From: Membranipora membranacea
Lineage: Eukaryota > Bryozoa > Gymnolaemata > Cheilostomatida > Membraniporidae
Length of the DNA: 64,000 bases
Direction: 5' to 3'
Assembly (NCBI GenBank): GCA_914767715.1
Contig: OU612075.1
Span: forward strand, 1,304,001 to 1,368,000
Shown here: one piece after another, positions 1 through 13,179 of the stretch
Numbering within the stretch: position 1 is the stretch's first letter
Layout: every line of letters begins with the position of its first letter
Notes under the pieces: model-generated
The model's database searches: none
Told to the model about the DNA's origin: nothing
The model's input: the letters and a program-made list of their open reading frames with translations, nothing else
Program-made: the position numbers and the translations under genes

Positions 1-2776
1 TAAGGATGTGGTCTTCATGTAGGTATGAACAGGCTGAGAGGGACATCAGTATATAAATAAGTAACGATGCATGGGATCTACACAACGAGTTCCTAGAGCA
101 GTTGGCATATCTTAACATGTAACTGAGTTATTGAGCTCGGTCAGGTTGCCAGACAACTCATGAAGTTTATAACTTGTGTAAATCACCCTTCAATAATATG
201 GAGTTGTTATCTCTCTGAACTTCTTCTTCAGAGAGTAAATAACTCCCATTTGTAGAAATATTGTGTAATAAGATATTCTATTATCAACCAAATTTCACCA
301 CATGTATACTACAAAGTATAACCTGTTATGATAGATTACCTTTTGACTCTCTGCTGATATTCTTATAAGCTCTCACACAGCCAGCTGTGTCTGGTGATTT
401 GGATTTCATGAACTCCACACAAACTTCATCATCATTATACTATTAGCTGTAATATAAAGTGAAACATATGAGCTCTGACATCAGAATTAATGACCGGGTT
501 TTCATAATTTTTATGTTTTTTGGTTTTCATATTGTTTATGAGAACAACATGCTGTGTGTTGTAGTTGACAGATTTAATGATGTATGAGACGAGCCAAATC
601 AAGTCATTCCATACACCAGTAAATCAGTCAATAAACAATTAAAATATAAGTAAAAGCACATGCTGAAAAAAGAAAATTACACAACGGCGAATGTCAGAGA
701 ACTCCAGATAAACATACAGCAAAAAAACTGACAACTTATCCTGTCAAGTATGACATCATTACTTAGAAGGTGAGGAAGTGCTCACTATCCACATAAAATA
801 GATACTATAAGGATATTGTGTAAATCTAGTGATCCAAAGCTACTGTATATACACTCCTAGGGTTCGGTCAGTGAGGTGGCTAGCCTTAATACTGTGGGAT
901 TGTCATCACATAGGATATATCTAAGACCAAGTTATATCTAGTCGTCCTGTATTCAGCATTGCTCTCCTCCACTGATAAGCTTCAGACCTCCTGATTGCGG
1001 CTTATCAGTGGAGGGGAGCAACCCAATATACGGGCCATCTGTTATCTTGGCTAACTTGAGCTTTAACTACTGCTGCCACTCAGGGAAATACGTGCTTATC
1101 GCATTCTGTATAGCTCAAAACTAACAAAATGAGCAGTTTCACCCACTGGGCAAATAATTTGCACAAACTGACTGTCAAAATCAGGATATACAATTAAAGA
1201 TCTAGCAGAAATAATGAAATAATTACCGCCTTGCTAGTTGGGTTTGATGACAGCAACACCTAGTCCTAGTACATTGATTTCAAACTCTGATTTTGACATC
1301 AGTTTGTGCAAATCATCAATTAGTTGTCTTTGACCTACACAGAGTCCACATAGCACACATTTACCTGGGTGGCAGCAGTATTTTAAGTATACTTGATCTA
1401 GGTATCACTTACTTGGTTCTTACATGTCATGACAATGACAGCGTTTCATTGTATGATTCAGAATATCCCTTTTTCATACAACGAGACAACTGCTGATCTG
1501 AGCATCTCAATGCATCTCTGGTCTGTGTGCTGACCAAATCATTCATCAGCTAGAAGTTACAGAAAATGGGCAACAAATTAGAGTTAGCTCATGATAATTG
1601 GTATTGTGTCATCTTTAGTCGAATCATCATGATAACATATCTCAAGTGTGCAAAAAAGGTGAATTAGTAACCTCTTGGAGAATAGGACTGGAGGCTTACC
1701 TGTCCAGTATAGACAATATGTACAGGTGAGCGGAGTGATAAATTATAACTGACTGATTTAATACAGTATTTATGTTGCTACTCTTTTTATCACGCGATTT
1801 CAGGTCTGTTTACATTGATAAGCTTTAGGTCGCCTTAAGATATCACCGAATGGTGGCTAAGTGTCCTCATCATCTCACCAGTCTGAGTGTTGAGTCTGTA
1901 ATGTAGCTGAGATAAAGGAAGGACTAGTAATATAAGTCACACACCTGTATAGAGATGGTGACTTGTTAGTAAAGTCTCTAGTATCAAAGTGTCTCTCTCA
2001 ACTCTCTGGTGTGTGAGGTAACTTCCTGTTAGTGTAGCCTGAGATCTATAATATGGTTGCATAGCCTGACATCACATCTCCCTTCTTCAATATTTGAGCT
2101 CTGCTGCTGTCTTCTTAGCTCAAAGAAACTTTCAATATCAACCTACAATCGGTGTGTCAAAACACTGGTGACCAACATAAGTAACATACAGTATGACTTA
2201 GCATCAAGCTTTCATACACTTAGCTTGGTAATAGAAATATGTCACCTTGATGTGCTGATCAGGTACTTATTTCTATATTATCTACTCTCAATCTTTTAAT
2301 CGGACAAAAGTATCGTGCAAATACAAATATGCCCATACATGTAGTACATGCTGTGGTGTGCTGACCAGATAGTCCCTTCTAAATTAGCGATGTAGCTGAA
2401 TTTGAGATTAGCTAAATATATCTATCACCATAATTTCCTTAGGTGTTCGGTGAGTTTGTGCACTTTGTAAACCTACCTAACTTTACCTTCGGTAGGTGCC
2501 AATAAAGCCGTCTTATGAAATAAAGCGACTCAATCGACATTGCAAAAATTAAAGCTAACATCAGCTATGTAAGCAAGCTTTTATAAAGTAAAGCAGTTGA
2601 GTAAATATTCAGCTAGTTATAAATTTCACTACTTCAATCATGTATGAAAGGGGTAATTGTCTCCTCTTTTGAATACTTCAATCTTCTAGGTCTAGGGTAT
2701 CACAACATGATAAGACAGTATAGGTACAACAGACCACCTATATCTATATACTACGTAACTGTGATCAATTAATTAC
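1..2776. repeat. Older copy of the duplicated block, no intact gene
   Basis: The window starts with the same TAAGGATGTGGTCTTCATGT found at about 38.65 and 50.63 kb and follows those blocks with more divergence. It holds decayed exon-like pieces near 0.36 and 1.45-1.55 kb and a fold-back repeat near 0.96-1.03 kb, but no convincing gene. Confidence 0.7.
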
Positions 2777-2848
2777 CTTGTGATCCTCTGCTGATATTCT
2801 GATAATCTCAGACACAGCTGTATCTGGTGATCTGAATCTCCTTGACTT
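2777..2848 (-). pseudogene. Short exon-like piece with RSPDTAVSEIIRIS
   Basis: A 72-nt open segment from a TTCTTAG acceptor to a CACAAG-GTAATT donor, 24 codons. The CAGATCACCAGATACAG core resembles CAGATCACCTGAAACAG of exon 10 in the caspase-only paralog. Relatives recur at about 0.36, 11.2, 31.0, 36.7, 39.0, 44.4, 51.0 and 56.8 kb, some with stops. Confidence 0.35.
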
Positions 2849-3021
2849 CTAAGAAACAGGCCTCAATCACACAGCGGGTATATATGATATACAGCTAAAA
2901 CAGATATCCTCACATATAAAACTCAGATTTAAGATCAAATATTGAATCTTATTAAAGATATAAAGCCCAAACCCCCTCCCTACCACTCTGTCATACCCAA
3001 ACCTCACCTTTCACAGTCAGT

Positions 3022-3120
3022 CACTCCATAACCTGGGACTTTGGCAATGTTTGACTGCCCCTCTTGGGGGGGGGGGGGGGGGGGGGACTCAAACATTGCC
3101 AAAGCCCCAGGTTTTGGAGT
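3022..3120. repeat. Fold-back repeat with a 21-base poly-G loop
   Basis: Arms (CTTTGGCAATGTTTGA and complement) flank an uninterrupted G run at 3066-3086. Confidence 0.7.
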
Positions 3121-5156
3121 GGACCTGTGGTTATTATGCTAACTCACTGAACCAATTGACAAGTTTCCCTATTGCATACCTTATCTATATAGGATATAAC
3201 TACCTAGACAATGAAAGGAAATCTGCCCATAATAAATACGACCAAGTCACAAAGTGGTCAATTAATGGATAGTCTTGGTACTAAGTAGAGTAGTATTACT
3301 AGAAGCAAAGGAGCCCTTGCTATAAGTAGTAGTTTATCATGAGCTACTAACTTCTTAGCTAGACCGGTTGAAAGGTCAAAGCACATCTAATACCATGAAG
3401 GAATTCTCCTTGCTAATATCCTTGACAGGTTTTTTTTACAAGAACCCTTGTTTTTTTTATCTGATTTGTCCAGGTTTTGAAAATGATCTAAGTGGACTAG
3501 CTGTCTACAGGAAACAATGTGTAATTGGTCAAAATATTGAATTTTCAACAATGATTGGCTCATGGAAATGCATGAACAGCCTGGTATCAAAAATCATATG
3601 ACTGAGAGTATGTGCACACAACTCCCTCTTCATATTAGACAAGACTTGACACAAAAACATACATGATACAAATAAGCAAGTAACACCTTGATGTCAGACA
3701 TTTGTGGTATCCATTGAGGCCAGACAGTGTAAAGTGTAGAGAATAAAAACACACATATGAAGCAGTAGTGATGTCTAAATGTATTTCCGTTGGGTTTTTA
3801 AACGTTATCATCAAATTAAAAGTGAAAAACCATCATACAACTTTTTCTTGCAGAGGTGAAAAATAAAGCAAATCTACTAGAAAACTTGAGATTAGTGTAT
3901 TTTATTCAACTACTTTGCTTGGATTAAATTATAAGATGTGGGTTAGAAATGTGGGTTAAAATAGCAAGTATATCTCTGTCCGATAACTGAGGAATAAAGG
4001 GCGCGGCCGCCATATTCGGCGCCATGTTGCTCTCAGTTTGTAAGCAGGTCGGAGCACACCCGGGGCGTCAATTGAGCCTTGTGATTTATATTATACAAGA
4101 GCTTTGTTCACTCTTGTTATAAACGGGAGTTTGTTCACACTGTAATATACAAGAGTTTTGTTCTCATCGACCCTAAGTCTGCAAACCTTTGACTTGTGTT
4201 TTCTGCAGTAGTTTATTTATGCCAGGTACCTATATAGCTGACATAACCTCTGCCAGCTTAACCCCAAAATTAGAGAGTTAGAGACTATAATTATGCATGA
4301 GTCGAACAACGATCAAAATTGTCTATTCAGACGATATTGTAGTTGTCTTTGTATATCTTGAGGGAGGATAATGCTTCCAAACTCACAACATCGTTAAACT
4401 CGAAAAATTAATGTATTAATCATTCTAAATGAATTTATTACATAAAAACCAAGTAGACCTTCGCCTGCCGACTCATGAAATCACCTATCTGAAATAGTTA
4501 GAGTAAAAAAAAGGTTAAATCACTTTATTTAATGATAACCAAATGTCTAGATGCTAATTTGCATAATCATTGCCAATATACAATGAACAATAATTATCAA
4601 TTCAATGTTTCAATACACTTAATCATATTTAAAAAGTGGAATAAAATGACTAGTAAAAATTATCATAGGTCATTCGAAACAGGTAACATAGTACAGCATA
4701 CAGGGAGGCAAATGCAGCATATGATTAATTATGTTACACACTATTCAGATCAAAACCGCCATGCGTTGTACAATATGTTGAGCTGTAGACCTATGAAAAC
4801 TACAGTAAATCACACAGCAGTAGGATTGCATAATAGGATAACTGCTGCCTAAAGTATATCTATATCAGCTGCCTCCACATATATAATAATATCATAGTAA
4901 ATAATGTATCATAGATAATTAAAACAATATACAAATATAAGTTGTCTCACCACCATGAAAGGTTTACTACATCATGACTGACGGTGATTGAGGTTAACGC
5001 AATGGCAGCATAGAGAGGATTAATGGAATATACACGCTACACAAAACTCCCTCAGTTAGAATCCGTAATATATTATGATAAGTGGCTAGAATTACTCGAG
5101 ACTCTCTCATCATATAGTTTACAGATAAATAAATAAATGTATCAGGTATGCCCTGT
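3121..5156. other. No convincing gene; local CpG-rich patch near 4.0 kb
   Basis: The stretch is AT-rich apart from about 4000-4065, which contains GGGCGCGGCCGCCATATT. On the minus strand this includes AATATGGCGGC, close to the YY1 consensus. A frame of 106 codons at 4532-4852 resembles nothing I know. Confidence 0.35.
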
Positions 5157-5344
5157 TCATGGGCTTGGAGCCGGGCCTGCTCTCGGCCTAGGAGTAGGCG
5201 CTGTTATCGGTCTAGGAACAGGCGTTATTCTTGGTCTAGGAGTAGGTCTAGGTCTTACCATGGGTGCTGCTGTCCTGATTCTCCATCGTATGTAATTCCG
5301 TACTTGAGGCTGAGCGTTTCCAACCGCCTCGGTGGTTTTCAAAT
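5157..5344 (-). pseudogene. Isolated last exon of a caspase-family paralog
   Basis: The frame has an acceptor (TTATAG followed by AT) in the same phase as exon 12 of the fusion gene, contains VRNYIRWRIRTAAP, which aligns with its YTYIRWNILKRR, and then runs into a Pro/Arg-rich tail to a TGA stop. It encodes about 61 residues. No intact upstream caspase exon follows it at higher coordinates; only a decayed exon-11-like piece lies near 7.5 kb. It is probably a relic, though it could be used by another transcript. Confidence 0.55.
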
Positions 5345-6504
5345 CTATAATGAAACCAAAAAGATTACTTTTCAAAAATCATCTCTGGTCGAATCATCAT
5401 GATAACAAGTCCCAAGTTTGCAAAACGGTAACTGGTAAATTATATTTGTAACCTCTTGGAGAAGAGGACTGGAGGCTTACCTGTCCAGTAAAGACAATAT
5501 ATACAGGTGAGCGGGGTGATAACACATAACTGACTGACTCAATACAGTATTTATATTGTTACTATTTTTATCACGCGATATCAGGTCTGTTTACATTGAT
5601 AAGCTTCAGGTCATGTTAAGATATCAACAAATGGTGGATAAGTGTCCTCATAATCTCACCAGTCTGAGTGTTGAGTCTGTGATGTAGCTAAGATAAAGGA
5701 AGGAATAGTAATATAAGTCACACGCCTGTATAGAGATGGTGAATTGTCAGTAAAGTCTCTAGTATCAGAGTGTCTCTCTCAACTCTCTGGTGTGGGAGGT
5801 AAGTTCCTGTAAGTGTAGACTGATTATAGAAGTATGTCACTTAAGGTGTCTCAGACTTCACTGCGCAGATAAACCTGACAAAATTGGCAATTACGCAACA
5901 TGTATATATCATGAACATGTTAATATGTTTATGGTTAATATACATAGTAGATGATTTCCATGTAAGTGGCAGTGCCCTGATGTGCTGACCAGTTTCAACC
6001 TTTGAGATTGCTGGTAACATTATAAATAAATCATATAAAGGCGCCCTTGAGTAGTCAAGTCATAGAGTTATAGATAATAACTCTAATCAGTCAAGTATTC
6101 ACAGGAGGGAAAGTTCCCATTTTGGACAGACTTGAAATAGCTGAATTTGAGACTAGCTAATACTTACTTATCTTCTTTATTTTATACAAACTACCACCTC
6201 CAAAATTTAGCTAGCTAACATTTAAATCAACCTGAAAACTGACTTATACTAAATTTACTCCCTGAGGTACTAAACATCTAACTGTAACCGTAAAAAGCGG
6301 GATATTTAGATTCTTTTTATCACTATAATTACCTCCGGTGTAAGGTGAGATTGTATCCTTTGCAAACGCATCTAACTTTACCTTTAGTGCCAAAAAACCC
6401 GCTATAAAATAGAACGTCACGATTATCCGTCAACTAAACATCAAAATGGGAAGGCAGACAAGGTTATGTACTTGGTAATGTTTTATTAGGAGTTGTTAGG
6501 AGTA

Positions 6505-6720
6505 GGAGGTGGCGCAGTGGTTAGAGCGCCGGTCCTTCCCCGTGCAAGTGTTAAAGGTCGTGGGTTCGTATCCCACTGCAGTCCACTGACTACTGGGAGT
6601 TGTTGGACCACCGGGTGTCCTCCGACCTGCCTACAAACTGAGAGCAAATTGGTGCAACCTTTGCAGCCTCGCCCTTGAGGCACACACTATTTCACCACCA
6701 CGATGTTGTGAGTGACTAAC
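6505..6720 (+). mobile_element. tRNA-derived SINE, copy 1
   Basis: The head has an A box (TGGCGCAGTGGTTAGAGCG, from 6510) and B box (GGGTTCGTATCCCAC, from 6562). The body has GTCCACTGACTACTGGGAG and CCGACCTGCCTACAAAC. The same head and body order recurs at 60.5 kb, which defines a dispersed family. Confidence 0.75.
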
Positions 6721-6920
6721 CCTTGCAATTTCAACCAACATTTATTCTGGACTGGATAAGTTATCAGCTTTTGTTGGCCTGTGCCTATCATCATTACAGC
6801 AATGTCTTGGAACCTCCCCTTAACTGAAGTGTTACCCAGCTTAGAGTCAGCAACTACTTTGAGTTTTGCATCGTGTAATGCACAAAGCTGATGCTGTCTA
6901 GCACATTATTTACTACCCAT

Positions 6921-7089
6921 TGTTGCGAAACCTTGGTTGCCCTTTAAAGTAGAGGGTCATGACCTTTGACCTTGAGGTTACCCAAATTACAGACAGATAC
7001 AGAAAACTGGACAGGTGAGTAGAACGGAAAAAATAATGTATTACATCATTGTAGGCAAATTCTTTAAAGGGCAACCAAGGTTTCAAACA
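6921..7089. repeat. Inverted repeat with 28-bp arms
   Basis: TGTTGCGAAACCTTGGTTGC...TTTAAAG at 6921 and its complement ending at 7089. A third copy of the motif lies at about 7369-7393. The enclosed sequence resembles block sequence at 41.59 kb. Confidence 0.6.
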
Positions 7090-7501
7090 ACTTCTCATTG
7101 ATTAATAGCAGATTGCACCTTCTGCATGGGGAAAAAGACAAAATATAATTCGGATGATTATTCAGCCAGAATTCTTGTGAAACATTTCTTCCATCGGGCA
7201 CTCAAACTCAGCTAAAAGAGAATACCACAAAGCAGTTTCCTGTTCCTGTTATTATTTAGCCTGTGCTCTATAATTATTACAGCAAAGTCTTGGAACCTCC
7301 CATCGCATTGCGTAATGCACAAAGCTGATGCTGCCCAGCACATTATTTCCTACCCATCAATGCATTGCTGCGAAACCTTGGTTGCCCTTTAATCAATAAC
7401 ATATTTATATATTCGATACCCTAAAATCGGTGAATAAGACCAAAAATATCCAGGTATCACTTTACTTGTTGTTTCCTCATGACGTGATGTGGAAAGCTTA
7501 C

Positions 7502-7592
7502 CTGATAACTATATCCTGTCTACCAGCAGAAAGCAGATAACTCCTGGGCTGAGTCTAGTATCTTCTGTGTGCTGTTTACACCACAGTTCAGC
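7502..7592 (-). pseudogene. Decayed exon-11-like caspase piece
   Basis: The minus-strand frame reads KQHTEDTRLSPGVI, related to the intact-looking piece at 42.3 kb (TEDSRLRPGVV), and ends at a TATCAG-GTAAGC donor in the same exit phase as caspase exon 11. It has an in-frame TAG. Function is unlikely. Confidence 0.35.
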
Positions 7593-9952
7593 CTTAATAA
7601 TAATATATTATTAATATAGTGTAGTAATGGTCACAGGACATGACCTTTACCTTCATTTCACATAGATAGAGCTATGGTTGGATCAGCAGCAGATAATCTG
7701 AGAGAAGGTACAAAGTTTGAAACCCTAAAGGCAGCTTCTCTAAACTAAATCAACTTTCCGCAGTAAATGTGAAACTTCAGTAACAATTAAAACTTTTATA
7801 GGTTAGGTTTCGCAATTGGCGTTTACAAATCATACCAATGATGACCAAGTTCAGTCTAGGGTGATTGAATGGAGTCAGCAGTTGTGAAAACTTGGGCCGA
7901 AACTCATCCTCTTTACTAGTCTACGTACTGTGCAGGATTTGCTTGGATTTTTCCTCTCATTACTTCTACATTAATCTTACTTCATATAGCCTAGGGTCCA
8001 ATAATACACATTGTATGACCTTTTGTCAATGTCATGAATGACCGCCCTTATTCAAAATGAAAGAAATTCTGGCTGACATTTTCTTCACTACTTGGCAGTG
8101 AATATCTCTGCTCATGGGTATTTCCCAAACATGAGGCTACTTTTCCCAGAGTCTGACTGGAATACTCTCATACCTGGAGCAATATAGTAGGTGGCATGAA
8201 TAGAAATCAATAGATATTGCAGTTTTAGTGCTCCCCTTGATTAACTTATAACACTCAAGAGCAGACAACTCCAGCTAAATCCTGCATTGTTCCCAGACTT
8301 TTTCCCCTCCGGGGGGCTGTCGGACAGGGGGCAAAGTCTGGGGGGCTCAGACTACCTCTTTACTCACTGTTTCAAACTGAAGCTGAATGTAGCTGAATGT
8401 ATAGTTACAGAGCTGAGGTATCCAGTCAATGTTCTCTTCTCACTGTTTCAGACTACAGTATAAGTGTTACCATCTACAGAATAAACATGATATTTGTTTT
8501 GCTGCAATCGAGAGCAGAGGTGACCTATCACTGCAACTTGAAGCTTTATATTAGAAGATATTGTAACATTAAGTGAAGCCCTTTACAAAAGAGAGCTGCA
8601 CTGTGTCAATAGACACAAACATAGCAGGGTGTGCTGAATTATAATTCACCATTTTACAAAGTTTCCTAAAATTTTCAGTATTATCTTCCAATTAAAATAA
8701 GGGATATTTGCCATTTTTTCCAGTTTTGGAAAGGTTGTAAAATGGTGAATTATTATACAGCACACCTGTTAGGTTTTGTGACCTGACTCATTTGCCTGTT
8801 GGGAAAGAATGCGCCAAAATTTTGTTGTATTTAGACAGATATCAGACAAAAGAAGAGAGAAACTGAGCTACTGTTGATTTTTCAGCCTCATAAACTCAAA
8901 TCGAGAATTACTTTGTATCTTTATCTTCCGGATTATTCAGCACTCAGTGAAGACATAACCTCAGATTAAAAAACTAACACATCTAAATGCCTTATTATAC
9001 CCAGCACATCATTTGTCACATCACTAATATTGACAAGTGTGACATTCTATACTTCTTCGACTTACCTGGTACATCTTTGGGATGTCTTCAGCTGATCGTG
9101 AGATTATCGCCTCCTTCTTTAGTATCACATGGGAGCTCACTCTGTATCATTCACCATGTGAGGATACCTGTTATAAATATGAAATGGTCAGAAATAAATA
9201 TGAGATCAGACACAAATCATAAATCTAACATAAATACACCTCTACCAGACAACTTCAGTTAGTTGAGTCAGCTAGTCTTCTCAGTCATATATCTACTTGA
9301 CCCGTAACAGTTGATTATCCTCATCCTGTCCGTGTGCTGAGAGATCGTATAACTAAGAGTACTACTATCATAACTTAATATAATGATGATATTCGCACTG
9401 CAAGAATGGAGTTGTGATCTCATTTACCTCAGACAGAGGGAAGCTATAATGTCCGTCTAGAATCGTATACCGGAGAGCTGTATCGTCCACCGGTCTTCAG
9501 GCATCTGATCATCTCACACTACATCTTACTATCCTGTATAAATTCCTCAGCTTCAATCTGTCAATTTATGAAAATATTTTGTGGCTGCATAACGTCACAG
9601 TCCGACCAATATCCTATATATGGTCAGCTATCACATAGAGTGTAACCAGGGTGTAATGTGCTGTGAATCTTTATCGTTATGGTAAAAGTCTTAAAAAATA
9701 AATATTTGCTGAATAGGTTCAGATAATATTATATAATTATATAAAGATATCGTTTTCACTTCCGCTACATCACTTCATTTATAAGTGTAAATCAAGTCCA
9801 ATCTATACATCTTCAGAAAGCCTGTGGTGACGATTCATGTGTGTGTGTGTGTCAGTGGGTATACATAGAGTATATAATAACTCTATGGACATATATTAGC
9901 AATCACGGACCAGGATATCCAAAATCAAAATCCGTGTTTAAAGTAGGTAAGC
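7593..9952. other. Duplicated block, no intact gene
   Basis: Collinear with 42.4-44.3 and 54.8-56.7 kb and as devoid of a convincing gene there. A small hairpin with CCCAGACTTT ends lies at about 8.30-8.34 kb; a related one is at 35.62-35.69 kb. Confidence 0.5.
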
Positions 9953-10110
9953 CAGCCTGAATAGCTCAGTGTGTAGAGCGTCTGCCTGTGGATCAAGAAA
10001 GTTGTGGGTCGAATCCCAACGATGTCATTTTTATTTCAAATGGGTGCTTTATAACTGGAGCATTTTTACTTTTCCCAAGGTGGGTGTCTTATAGGTGAGG
10101 AAATACGGTA
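9953..10110 (+). mobile_element. tRNA-derived SINE-like head
   Basis: TAGCTCAGTGTGTAGAGCG (9962-9980) fits a pol III A box and GGGTCGAATCCC (10006-10017) a B box, at tRNA spacing. The putative acceptor arms do not pair, so it is not a working tRNA. A non-tRNA body follows and abuts the LINE fragment. Confidence 0.55.
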
Positions 10111-10116
10111 CATACA

Positions 10117-10960
10117 GAATTTAGATTTTTCAAAGGCCTTTGACAAGGTGTCCCACAAGAAACTTCTGTATAAGTTAGGTTTTTACGGCATTGACAACTT
10201 CTCAATGAGCTGGATTAAGGGATTTTTGAATGGTAGAACCCAAGAGGTAGTTGTTGATAACAAGTCATCATCTCCATCCAAGGTCACATCTGGCGTTCCC
10301 CAGGGAAGCGTCTTTGGTCCGCTCTTGTTTTTGTTGTATATTAACGATTTACCTTCTTATGTTATAAATGGTTCTCAAATACGACTCTTTGCTGATGATT
10401 GCACAATATATCGTGAAATTAAATCTCCGGTTGATTGTCAACATCTACAGGAGGACCTGAATAGTTTGCTTGACTGGGAACAATATTGGTCATTGGAATT
10501 CCACCCTAAGAAATGTGAAGTACTAACAACAAGTTTAAAAAGAAAGCAAACGCAGGCATCGTATAAATGGCAATCACTAGAAAAGCGAAAAGCAGTTATC
10601 TGTTTAGTAATCTTTTACAAAACACACTATAATCTGATTGATATATCTTCCTCTCTGCTTGTTCCATCCTTTAGTCATAGTCAAAGTTATTTAATTCCAC
10701 AATCGAGGACATAGCTTTTTCAAACAACTTTTTTTCCAAATACCATCCGCCTCTGGAATTCGTTGTCACCGAGTGTTGTCAAGGCCAAATCCCTCAACTC
10801 TTTTAAGTCTCAAATGTCAACAAGTTATTAGTTCCAGAATTATATTTTAGAAACACACTGCACCAAACGCACCACAACATATTATATTTATTGCACCTGC
10901 ACCTTTTAAACTGTGCGAAATACTCACCCGAGTCATGCACAATAATGGCATACTACTACT
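10117..10960 (+). mobile_element. 5'-truncated non-LTR retrotransposon (Jockey/CR1-like RT)
   Basis: The frame from about 10121 has the reverse transcriptase motifs LDFSKAFDKVSHKKLL, SGVPQGSVFGPLLFLLYIND and RLFADDCTIYR, the last with the catalytic FADD. After a deletion or frameshift, the typical C-terminus follows in another frame (FFPNTIRLWNSLSPSVVKAK, stop TAG 10829-10831), then a short TACTAC tail. Thumb and connection parts are missing, so it is dead. It lies in a stretch (about 9.87-11.13 kb) absent from the related blocks at 44.3 and 56.7 kb. Confidence 0.9.
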
Positions 10961-11433
10961 ATACAGAGTTTGACTTTTGACCTTGAGCTGGACAAGCCAA
11001 TCAAAAGCCCGGTGTATTGACACACACCCACACCCTCCCCGCCACGCCTACGGCATGTGGATAGGGCTGCGCCCGATCATTATGCTCATCTCTAAAAAGT
11101 CAGCGAGTGAATTTTTTTAGAATATACGTCCCTGGTGTGTGTGTATACATAGTTATGGCCTATCATGTTCATCCCTAATACTTCATGTGTTATAATTAAT
11201 AACCTTGTGATCCTCTGCTGCTATTCTGATAATCTCACAGACAGCTGTATCTGGTGATCTGATTCTCTTCAAGGTAAACCAAGGAGTAACTCCTTGGTTA
11301 AACATCTCCGTCATCCAGCTTGTACTTATAATAATAAACTGTAACAGATGACCGCACATAAATACCTAGTCTGATATAAGGCAAGATATTAAATCCCTTC
11401 CCCTCCCTTCCCCACCCCTCACCACTAGCCAGT

Positions 11434-11483
11434 GGGCAGGCAGTCGCAGGCTGTTACCCCCGACAGCCTGCGACTGCCTGCCC
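11434..11483. repeat. Perfect 21-bp stem-loop
   Basis: GGGCAGGCAGTCGCAGGCTG followed by T, then an 8-base loop and the exact complement. A GC-rich hairpin in AT-rich surroundings. Confidence 0.75.
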
Positions 11484-12852
11484 AGGCTACCTTACCACTC
11501 TGTTTTAGATATCTCAGGGATATAGAAATTACTTGGGAATTGATCCCTCTGAACAGGACAATTACAATGTCAGCTGTGTACTGTAAGAATGCTCCCAGCA
11601 ACAGATTAGGTATTTTGGCCTCATACCAGGTATATTTTTAAATTTTACTTTGCAAATGAATGCTTACTGAGGTCTGAGTAAGCAGTCATTTGAAAAACAA
11701 AATGTAGTGTTATAATAATAATGTATGTCAAAGAATGTGTAACAAAAAATGGATTGAATAATAATAATAACTTACACACACTGATTTGAACCAATGCAAT
11801 TGAGTAGTTCTTATTGTGAACCTATCTATATAGGCTATCATCATCTAGATAATAGATCAAAATATGCTCAGAAGATACGATAAAACTTTTTAGATACCTT
11901 TGTATTTGTACTAAGTGCAAAGTAGTATTTCTAGAAGCAAGGAGGACTGTCCTTGCTATAAGTAGTAGATCTGTTTTGTCATATTAATGTATTGAAATGA
12001 TCTGAGTGGACTCACTGTCCTCAGAAAAAAAAAATATAATTGGTCAAAATATTGTGTTTTCAACTATGATTGGCTCATATTGAAAAGTATGAAACACACA
12101 AGCACCCACACCAAGCCCTTGTCCATGAACACACAATGCAGAGTATGGGCACACAACTTCCTTCAATAATTTTGACCATGCATGAATAGCCCTGGTTTGA
12201 CTATACCGCTTTGTACTTGCTTGCTGCCCAATTACTATACTAACAATACTATAACATAGTTTTACGCTATTTAACTCCATCCTATATTGTCACTAGCTAG
12301 TGCGTCAACGGATCCATGTAGCTTGTTGTGCTCATGATCTTCCTTTGGCCGAAACAGCAATTTAATCCTGACTCATGTCTCATTATACTGTACAACATAA
12401 ACATTCAGCTAACTGATGTATACTTCAACTTTAGCTTCTCGATAAAGGAGCAATGATACTCCGAGGGAGAATTCTCAGATGAGAGATGAGAGATATTTAC
12501 TGGATTACGTGATTACGCTAATTTAGCGAACATTTGCGGTATCTGTTATACTATTTTGAGAAGGAAATAGAAGTGTTTCTTTGTCAGCCCACTCATCTTT
12601 GCCTCATTGGCTTTTATTCACAACCAAGTGAGATGCTCGAGTGTAGGGTCATGACACAAGTTTTACAAAGCCTTATAAAACTAACATTGGTGTATTTTGC
12701 ATGATGATTAATTGGATCCTTCGGAAGCTTAATCATTCAATATAATATGATTTAGTAGACCACATCTTTTCAAAGTTACTGAGTCTTGGGATAGCTATAC
12801 CACAAGTTGACCACCAGTTAATATTAATAGCGCATCACTATAATAGAGGACA

Positions 12853-12873
12853 TTTATTAATTATACATTTATT
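12853..12873 (-). other. Candidate polyadenylation signals of the fusion gene
   Basis: Two AATAAA hexamers on the minus strand (12873-12868 and 12858-12853) lie about 310-330 nt past the stop codon. They are the nearest good candidates seen, but AATAAA is frequent in such AT-rich DNA. Confidence 0.3.
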
Positions 12874-13179
12874 TGTACAGGATTCTGATGCCGAAAAGCT
12901 TCTGAATTGATATAAATATACATAATGTAAGGTTAGAAAAAATGCAATGAAATAATTTGCACTCTTCGACCCTTACTGTGTGAAACCTTAAATATAAGTA
13001 CGAGCAGTCATTTACTGCAACTCAAATAATATAATACAACATTCCCCAACACTTTTATACAATAAATAGTACAGTGTCTCTGTATATGAATGTAAAATAA
13101 ATCATTGATTAAAATCATATTTCTTTCCACCTCAAAGTAGTAGCTAACTAATTTAACAGTGTCGTTACATGAAGCTCTC

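Noticed and set aside
4532-4852. Plus-strand frame of 106 codons
   Set aside because: No recognisable motif, AT-rich composition, no splice or duplicate support; left unannotated as a gene.
5137-5295. Plus-strand frame of 52 residues, Gly-rich and hydrophobic (GLGVGAVIGLGTG)
   Set aside because: It is the antisense of the Pro/Arg-rich tail of the lone caspase-family last exon, which has a matching splice acceptor, phase and YIRW core. The minus-strand reading is better supported.
9953-10030. A functional tRNA gene
   Set aside because: A and B boxes fit, but the acceptor arms do not pair; better read as a SINE head.
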